Positions 60,426 to 64,000 of a stretch of 64,000 bases of DNA are shown here, in pieces. The position numbers and the translations under genes are program-made. The stretch is taken from the NCBI GenBank assembly GCA_034142505.1, contig JAWZDV010000086.1, positions 17,362 to 81,361 on the forward strand, given 5' to 3'. Under the pieces are notes generated by a model. That model had not been told where the DNA came from and did no database searches. It saw only the letters and a program-made list of their open reading frames with translations. The DNA comes from Hungatella_A sp034142505. Lineage in GTDB: Bacteria > Bacillota > Clostridia > Lachnospirales > Lachnospiraceae. The stretch's first letter is position 1, and each line of letters opens with the position of its first letter.

Positions 60426-61286
60426 ATGGAGAGTGATTTAGCAGGTAAAACATGTTTTATTATTACGCCAATAGGGAGTAGCGAATCAAGTATTTTTCGT
60501 CATATAAATGGAGTTATTAAAAATGTAATAAGACCTATTTTACTTGAAAATGAATTTGCTGATATAAAAGCAGCACACGAGATCAGCGAACCTGGATCAA
60601 TAAACACACAACTTATAAATAGAATAGTACATGATGATTTGGTAATAGCTAATTTAACGGGAAACAATCCAAATGTGATGTATGAACTTTGCTTGCGCCA
60701 TGTTGTTGCGAAACCCATAATCCATATATGTGAATATGGTACAACCCTTCCATTTGATATAAAAGATAATAGAACTATATTTTATCGAAATGATATGTTG
60801 GGAGCAGAAGAATTAAAAGAAAATTTGAGGGAAGTAATGGGGGTATTAAATTATAAGAAAGAGTATAAGGACAACCCTATTTATAATGCGATAAAAATAA
60901 AAAGATTACTTGACATAGACACAGAAACTAGTGGTACACCCGAGATGGATATTTTAAAACAGATTTTACAATATATGACACATGAATCAATGAATTCAGT
61001 AAACGAGAAGGAGGTTAATTTGACATCGTGTGTAAAGGTGCAGTTTGATGCAAAGGATTCTATGGCATGTGATAAATTTATTGAAAGTTTAGAAGATAAT
61101 GCTAATGTAAAAGTTAAAATAATTGATAGAGAAATTATAAAGGATAAAAATACAGAATATAAGAGATACGTTATACTTGTATCTTACATAACGGGTAGGG
61201 ATTCCGAAGTCATTGACCATGTCATTAGAGTAATTGCTGAAGAAGGAAATATTAAAATTAACTTTATTAGACCAATGCGTAGATAA
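60426..61286 (+). CDS. Deoxyribosyltransferase/TIR-like domain protein, possible defence effector
   Basis: A 286-residue AT-rich gene. The N-terminal 140 residues resemble the nucleoside 2-deoxyribosyltransferase-like (DRHyd/TIR-like) fold: CFIITPIGSSES at the first strand, SINTQLINRIVHDDLVIANLTGNNPNVMYELCLRHVVAKPIIHI with the probable catalytic Glu in MYEL, then LPFDI. A linker and a C-terminal alpha/beta domain follow (VKVQFDAKDSMACDKFIESL..KRYVILVSYITGRDSEVIDHVIRVIAEEGNIKINFI), perhaps sensory. Proteins with this N-terminal domain occur as NAD- or nucleotide-cleaving effectors in phage defence. That role is inferred from fold and context. Confidence 0.72.
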   Translation: MESDLAGKTCFIITPIGSSESSIFRHINGVIKNVIRPILLENEFADIKAAHEISEPGSINTQLINRIVHDDLVIANLTGNNPNVMYELCLRHVVAKPIIHICEYGTTLPFDIKDNRTIFYRNDMLGAEELKENLREVMGVLNYKKEYKDNPIYNAIKIKRLLDIDTETSGTPEMDILKQILQYMTHESMNSVNEKEVNLTSCVKVQFDAKDSMACDKFIESLEDNANVKVKIIDREIIKDKNTEYKRYVILVSYITGRDSEVIDHVIRVIAEEGNIKINFIRPMRR

Positions 61287-61313
61287 TTTTAAAACAATAT
61301 AGGATGTCCTTAG

Positions 61314-61342
61314 GAGCCACCCACCAGTGGCTCTTTTCTTTT
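61314..61342 (+). terminator. Intrinsic terminator
   Basis: A perfect stem GAGCCAC (61314-61320) with GTGGCTC (61327-61333), followed by TTTTCTTTT. It ends the preceding gene and lies immediately before the tRNA-like sequence. Confidence 0.88.
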
Positions 61343-61416
61343 GGGCTATTAGTTCAGTTGGTCAGAGCGGCCGGCTCATAACCGGTTAGCCCCAGGTTCG
61401 AGCCCCGGATGGACCA
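61343..61416 (+). tRNA. tRNA with CAT anticodon (Ile2-like), degenerate
   Basis: A full 74-base cloverleaf: acceptor GGGCTAT (61343-61349) with ATGGACC (61409-61415), D arm GTTC/GAGC, anticodon stem GCCGG/CCGGT with loop CTCATAA (CAT at 61377-61379), 5-base variable loop, T arm CCAGG-TTCGAGC-CCCGG. The CGGCTCATAACCG arm is that of tRNA-Ile(CAT), normally lysidine-modified. Mismatches in the acceptor (G-A) and T stem (A-C) and no encoded CCA suggest decay or a phage-borne tRNA. Confidence 0.75.
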
Positions 61417-61485
61417 TACAATTCCACAATGGAATGTTAGTCGTTTATTGTCGAACGATGAGGATTCCTTTTTGTGATATTCAAT

Positions 61486-61508
61486 GGTATGATAAAAGAA
61501 AAAGGGAG
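61486..61508 (+). repeat. Direct repeat, leader copy 2
   Basis: Identical to 60395-60417, 23 bases. It supplies the ribosome-site region of the zinc-ribbon gene at 61521. Confidence 0.85.
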
Positions 61509-61520
61509 AGGGATCTGTTT

Positions 61521-61913
61521 ATGGGGATGTATGATATGTTTAAAGATGCCATTTCTATGGCACAGAAGGCGGATAATATTGAGTTAGTAAGAGCAATAAT
61601 ATATTTGCAGCAGGAAACACTTGAGCTTCAAGAAAAATGTAGTAAATTGGGCAAAGAGAATAAAGAATTAAAAGCAATAATTGATGAAGTGAAGTCTATA
61701 AAATTTAAAAATAATTGTTATTACTTTGATGAAGATGGACCATATTGCACAAAATGTTATGATGATGAAAAGAAAAGAATGCATATGATAGAAAAAGATA
61801 ATAACAAGGGATCTATTTATTATGTATGTCCTAAATGTAAAACAGAAATATTTGCCAGAGAGAGTGGTTCAATGATTTCGATTGCAAGTGCAATCGAAGA
61901 TTTTTATAAATAA
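61521..61913 (+). CDS. Phage-type hypothetical protein with coiled coil and zinc ribbon
   Basis: About 130 residues starting MGMYDMFKDAISMAQKADN. A coiled coil (LQQETLELQEKCSKLGKENKELKAIIDEVK) leads into a four-Cys zinc ribbon (YCTKCYDDEKK and YYVCPKCKTEIF). Proteins of this pattern are widespread in Firmicutes prophages, with unknown function. Start 61521 lies after GGGAGAGGG; an upstream frame extension runs through the repeat and is unlikely. The gene is AT-rich. Confidence 0.75.
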   Translation: MGMYDMFKDAISMAQKADNIELVRAIIYLQQETLELQEKCSKLGKENKELKAIIDEVKSIKFKNNCYYFDEDGPYCTKCYDDEKKRMHMIEKDNNKGSIYYVCPKCKTEIFARESGSMISIASAIEDFYK

Positions 61914-61925
61914 TATCAGAACTAA

Positions 61926-62000
61926 AAAGAGTTGATAGTTGAGTAACTCTTTTCTATGCTCAAAACGATGAACAAGGGATAGCTTCGGCTGTCTCTTTTT
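61926..62000 (+). terminator. Tandem terminators
   Basis: The first stem AAAGAGTT (61926-61933) pairs with AACTCTTT (61945-61952). The second is GGGATAGC-TTCG-GCTGTCTC (61976-61995, with wobble pairs), followed by TTTTTCTTT. The two hairpins separate the cargo from the phage head-gene remnants. Confidence 0.8.
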
Positions 62001-62026
62001 CTTTACCTAAAAAGTAGGTGAGCCCG

Positions 62027-62620
62027 ATGGCATTAACTCTAAAACAGAAAATATTTGCAGAGGAATACCTGATTGACCTGAATGCCACCAGGGCTTACAC
62101 CCATGAAATCCCGCTGATCAAGTGCTGTAAATGCCTTCAGGATGGAATCAACCTGATCGAGAACTGCAAGACCTATGATGCCAAGGATGCCCGCCTGACC
62201 AGTGACGCCAACCAGATGCATATCCAGACCATCTATCAGGATATTGAACTGGATGCCCAGGACATGGAAACAGAGTACCAGGCGGCCTTTGAGGATCTGC
62301 TGTGGTTTGTGGATCAGTACCTTGCAAGCTCAGGCCAGGGAGACTTTGAGCAGGAAGAGGTAGATATCACGTTTAACCGGAACATTTTGGTCAACGAGAC
62401 GGAACTGATTGAGAACTGCATGAAGTTGGTAGGATTCCTTCCGACGAAGCTGATCCTGCAGAAGCATCCATGGGTGGATGACGTGGAAGAGGCATTGAAA
62501 CTGACCGAGGAAGAGGAGCAGAAGAAGCTGGAGCAGATGGATTACTATCAGCAGGCTTTTGCACAAAGAGGGGAGCAGGTACAGGAACCTGAAGGAGGTG
62601 AGCGAGATGGAGAAGAGTAA
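62027..62620 (+). pseudogene. Fusion of terminase small subunit start to SPP1-type portal protein end
   Basis: One open frame of about 197 codons. Residues 1-27 (MALTLKQKIFAEEYLIDLNATRAYTH) are the start of a phage terminase small subunit. From about residue 65 the sequence (DIELDAQDMETEYQAAFEDLLWFVDQYL..FNRNILVNETELIENCMKLVGFLPTKLILQKHPWVDDVEEALKLTEEEE) is the C terminus of an SPP1 gp6-like portal. The rest of the terminase small subunit, the large terminase and most of the portal are missing, so a multi-kilobase in-frame deletion joined the ends. It is unlikely to work in packaging. Confidence 0.75.
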
Positions 62621-62819
62621 GTTTTGTAACATGATAGACAGGTTTTGTCAGCAGCATCCTGAATGTGAAAACTACCATGATACGAAGGTAGCATTATGTA
62701 AGGAATTTTTAGAAACAACACGAGATATGCAAGGTACGGAACTTGAGCCATACCTTGCAGAGATGAAATGCACGATGACAACAATGACATCAGCTATGCG
62801 GCCGCCAAACGGTTGCTGA
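62607..62819 (+). CDS. Small hypothetical phage protein
   Basis: A 70-residue frame from ATG 62607, overlapping the end of the portal remnant: MEKSKFCNMIDRFCQQHPECENYHDTKVALCKEF, then LETTRDMQGTELEPYLAEM. The ribosome site GGAGGTGAG is upstream. No family is recognised. Its last codons overlap the next fragment in another frame, suggesting a truncated C terminus at a deletion joint. Confidence 0.45.
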   Translation: MEKSKFCNMIDRFCQQHPECENYHDTKVALCKEFLETTRDMQGTELEPYLAEMKCTMTTMTSAMRPPNGC

Positions 62820-63172
62820 AGAAGAATGAACTGGAGGAATTCCACTGGTCAGTTGAGCAGTACATAAAGGCGGGAAAAGAAAATGCTGTGAATCAGCGCT
62901 GGATGAAGGAGCTGGAAAATGCCTCTGCTCGCCATCATATATCATACCTGGAAGCCATGAAGATCCAGGCACAGCAGCATGCGGAACTGCTCTCTGCAGA
63001 GTTTGAAGGAGGTATGACAGATTTCCTCCACAAGTCTTATGCGGACAGCTATTATCACACGGCCTATGAGATATCCAAAGGTACAGGCGTGGGTGTGAAT
63101 CTTACACGGCTGGATGACCAACGTATTGATACCTTAATCAAGAAGCTAGCAAAGCCCAGGCTGGCCGGTTAA
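62768..63172 (+). pseudogene. Minor head protein fragment (SPP1 gp7-like, N-terminal part)
   Basis: A 134-residue frame containing LKKNELEEFHWSVEQYIKAGKENAVNQRWMKELENASARHHISYLEAMKIQAQQ and DSYYHTAYEISKGTGVGVNLTRLDD. This is the N-terminal region of phage minor head proteins that precede the MuF domain. The first 50 or so residues usual in the family are missing and the frame stops at LAKPRLAG, before the MuF core. It is broken at both ends. Confidence 0.7.
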
Positions 63173-63174
63173 TC

Positions 63175-63561
63175 ATGACGGAAGGGGTTATGCTCCACGA
63201 ATTATTACATTCCTGTTCTGCCAGTTACCATAGCCCTGCTGAATATATTGAGCATCAGAGCATAGAGGAGGCAAGAATAGAATTTTTAACCCAGGAGATT
63301 GCAGGGAAGACAGGAATCATCCATGTCCCCAGCTATACGGATTTGGTTGGAATTCTACGGAACCTAAACTATGGATTAGACCTTTATGAATCCGACATGG
63401 AATTTGCGAAGGAACTTTTTAAGCAGTCAATGACAGAACGGTTCAACTGGTTGCAGGATAAGGTGAACGGGAGTATAATCTATAATGAGAATATATCCAT
63501 TGACGAGGCTAGGGCAATCATGGATTACGTCGGAAAATTGGTAGGTGGATTGGTTGGATGA
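63175..63561 (+). CDS. Zincin-like (HExxH) fragment, possible toxin-domain remnant
   Basis: A 128-residue frame starting right after the head-protein fragment. VMLHELLHSCSASYHSPAEYIEHQSIEEARIEFLTQEIAG holds the HELLH zinc motif with a downstream Glu that could be the third ligand. It begins almost at the motif, so an upstream part is missing. Some phage head proteins carry C-terminal toxin domains after MuF, and this could be such a domain cut off by deletion. That is inference; a stand-alone peptidase remnant is equally possible. Confidence 0.5.
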   Translation: MTEGVMLHELLHSCSASYHSPAEYIEHQSIEEARIEFLTQEIAGKTGIIHVPSYTDLVGILRNLNYGLDLYESDMEFAKELFKQSMTERFNWLQDKVNGSIIYNENISIDEARAIMDYVGKLVGGLVG

Positions 63562-63727
63562 AAAACTTCAATGGTTATTAGGTGAAATCAAGAGTCAAGA
63601 GGAAGTAGAGGAAAATCTGAAACAGAGCTCCTCTGAAGGTGACCGATTGCTGTATTGCCTGCGCTTTGATCAGCCGAAGACTAGGAAGGATGGTTCGATC
63701 TCAAAAGGAAGGTGTCTGTCTTCTTAA
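63545..63727 (+). CDS. Small hypothetical protein or fragment
   Basis: A 60-residue frame (MDWLDEKLQWLLGEIKSQEE.., ending ISKGRCLSS) overlapping the previous frame by 17 bases. It has no recognised family. A second short frame follows at 63712-63822 in another phase, so a frameshifted gene is possible. Confidence 0.35.
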   Translation: MDWLDEKLQWLLGEIKSQEEVEENLKQSSSEGDRLLYCLRFDQPKTRKDGSISKGRCLSS

Positions 63728-63822
63728 TATCAGATAATACTAAAGCAGAAAAAGAGAAACTAATGCAGTATACAGAAATGCTTGCGATGATAACAAGTGG
63801 ATATGAGAGTATGGATGAATGA
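63712..63822 (+). CDS. Short frame, possibly the continuation of the previous gene
   Basis: From GTG 63712, 36 codons: VSVFLISDNTKAEKEKLMQY, then TEMLAMITSGYESMDE. It is helical and charged, looks protein-like, and overlaps the end of 63545-63727 in another phase. A stem-loop follows. Confidence 0.3.
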   Translation: MSVFLISDNTKAEKEKLMQYTEMLAMITSGYESMDE

Positions 63823-63826
63823 GCAT

Positions 63827-63855
63827 ACCGGCCAGCAATGACCGGTGATTTTTAT
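63827..63855 (+). terminator. Weak terminator
   Basis: ACCGG (63827-63831) pairs with CCGGT (63842-63846), followed by GATTTTTATT. Confidence 0.5.
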
Positions 63856-63858
63856 TCG

Positions 63859-63872
63859 TTGCGATATCGCAA
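63859..63872. promoter_or_regulatory. Perfect 14-bp palindrome, possible operator
   Basis: TTGCGATATCGCAA lies upstream of a TATACT-type -10 (near 63941-63946) and the gene start at 63994. It could bind a dimeric repressor of that gene. No protein partner is identified in the window. Confidence 0.4.
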
Positions 63873-63993
63873 TAAGTCGTAACGTCACAACTTAAAAGAA
63901 AATATTATTTTAAACAGTAGTGCAATGAAATCTGTCATGCTATACTATTCTTGTTACCGCCCCTAAACTGGGAACAGAAAGGGGGTGTTCCAA

Positions 63994-64000
63994 ATGGAAA
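63994..64000 (+). CDS. Start of a gene running out of the window
   Basis: ATG 63994 is preceded by GGGGGTG with suitable spacing and by a plausible promoter. Only two codons lie inside the window. The short leader resembles those of small phage holin-like toxins, but the coding sequence is not available. Confidence 0.4.

Noticed and set aside
1..64000. CRISPR arrays or cas genes
   Set aside because: No regularly spaced direct repeats were found on reading, and no Cas-like protein is encoded.

Overview
The window looks like a chromosomal segment of a gut-type Clostridia bacterium, most likely Lachnospiraceae (Enterocloster/Hungatella/Lachnoclostridium-like). The case rests on moderate GC in the backbone, LL-diaminopimelate aminotransferase (DapL) lysine synthesis, a dimeric NADP isocitrate dehydrogenase, AgrA/AgrC-like regulators, lactose/cellobiose PTS genes, and surface proteins with the ASPSDAE-type spacer motif common in that family. 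No rRNA or species marker is present, so the assignment is inference.

Backbone, 1-40 kb. The left end holds the 3' part of lon followed by engB, then ogt and a run of small regulators and enzymes (MerR-TipAS, GNAT, HxlR, TIGR04076, PEBP, LD-carboxypeptidase, AraC). Two DapF homologues follow at different places: one with both catalytic cysteines replaced by serine (7.6 kb), and a canonical dapF paired with dapL (14.3-16.4 kb). Between them lie a PD-(D/E)XK nuclease, a CadC/CadA-type metal efflux operon with a clear operator, and glnA with an ANTAR antiterminator gene behind a promoter and intrinsic terminator. An AgrA/AgrC-like pair borders a beta-glucoside PTS operon (BglG/LicR-type activator, EIIA, EIIB, EIIC, GH2, GH1). 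A cell-wall amidase, a membrane protein/XRE pair with a perfect 21-bp inverted repeat in its promoter, a possible spore or cell-surface cluster, TspO, small proteins and carAB complete this part.

Phase-variable surface locus, 40.1-53 kb. A tyrosine recombinase gene is followed by a roughly 0.3 kb segment bounded by perfect 16-bp inverted repeats (41037-41052 and 41335-41350). The segment carries a strong sigma-A-type promoter, pointing away from the downstream operon as sequenced, and a strong terminator pointing toward it. Downstream are a dedicated signal peptidase I, a 2521-residue GLUG-repeat surface protein, three small membrane-anchored relatives and two related secreted proteins. I read this as an invertible on/off switch for a surface structure, captured in the OFF orientation. 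It is the most interesting system in the window.

Backbone, 53-58.9 kb: carbamate kinase-like protein, CPBP protease, GT2 glycosyltransferase, PAP2 protein, icd and a zinc-ribbon membrane protein.

Decayed integrative element, 59 kb to the end. An orphan 3' half of a tRNA-Met-like gene with its terminator marks the boundary. Inside are an integrase remnant fused to an ImmA/IrrE-type fragment, AT-rich cargo (a deoxyribosyltransferase/TIR-like protein and a zinc-ribbon protein that share an identical 23-bp leader), a degenerate tRNA with a CAT anticodon, and SPP1-like phage head-gene fragments joined by internal deletions. The element continues past the window.
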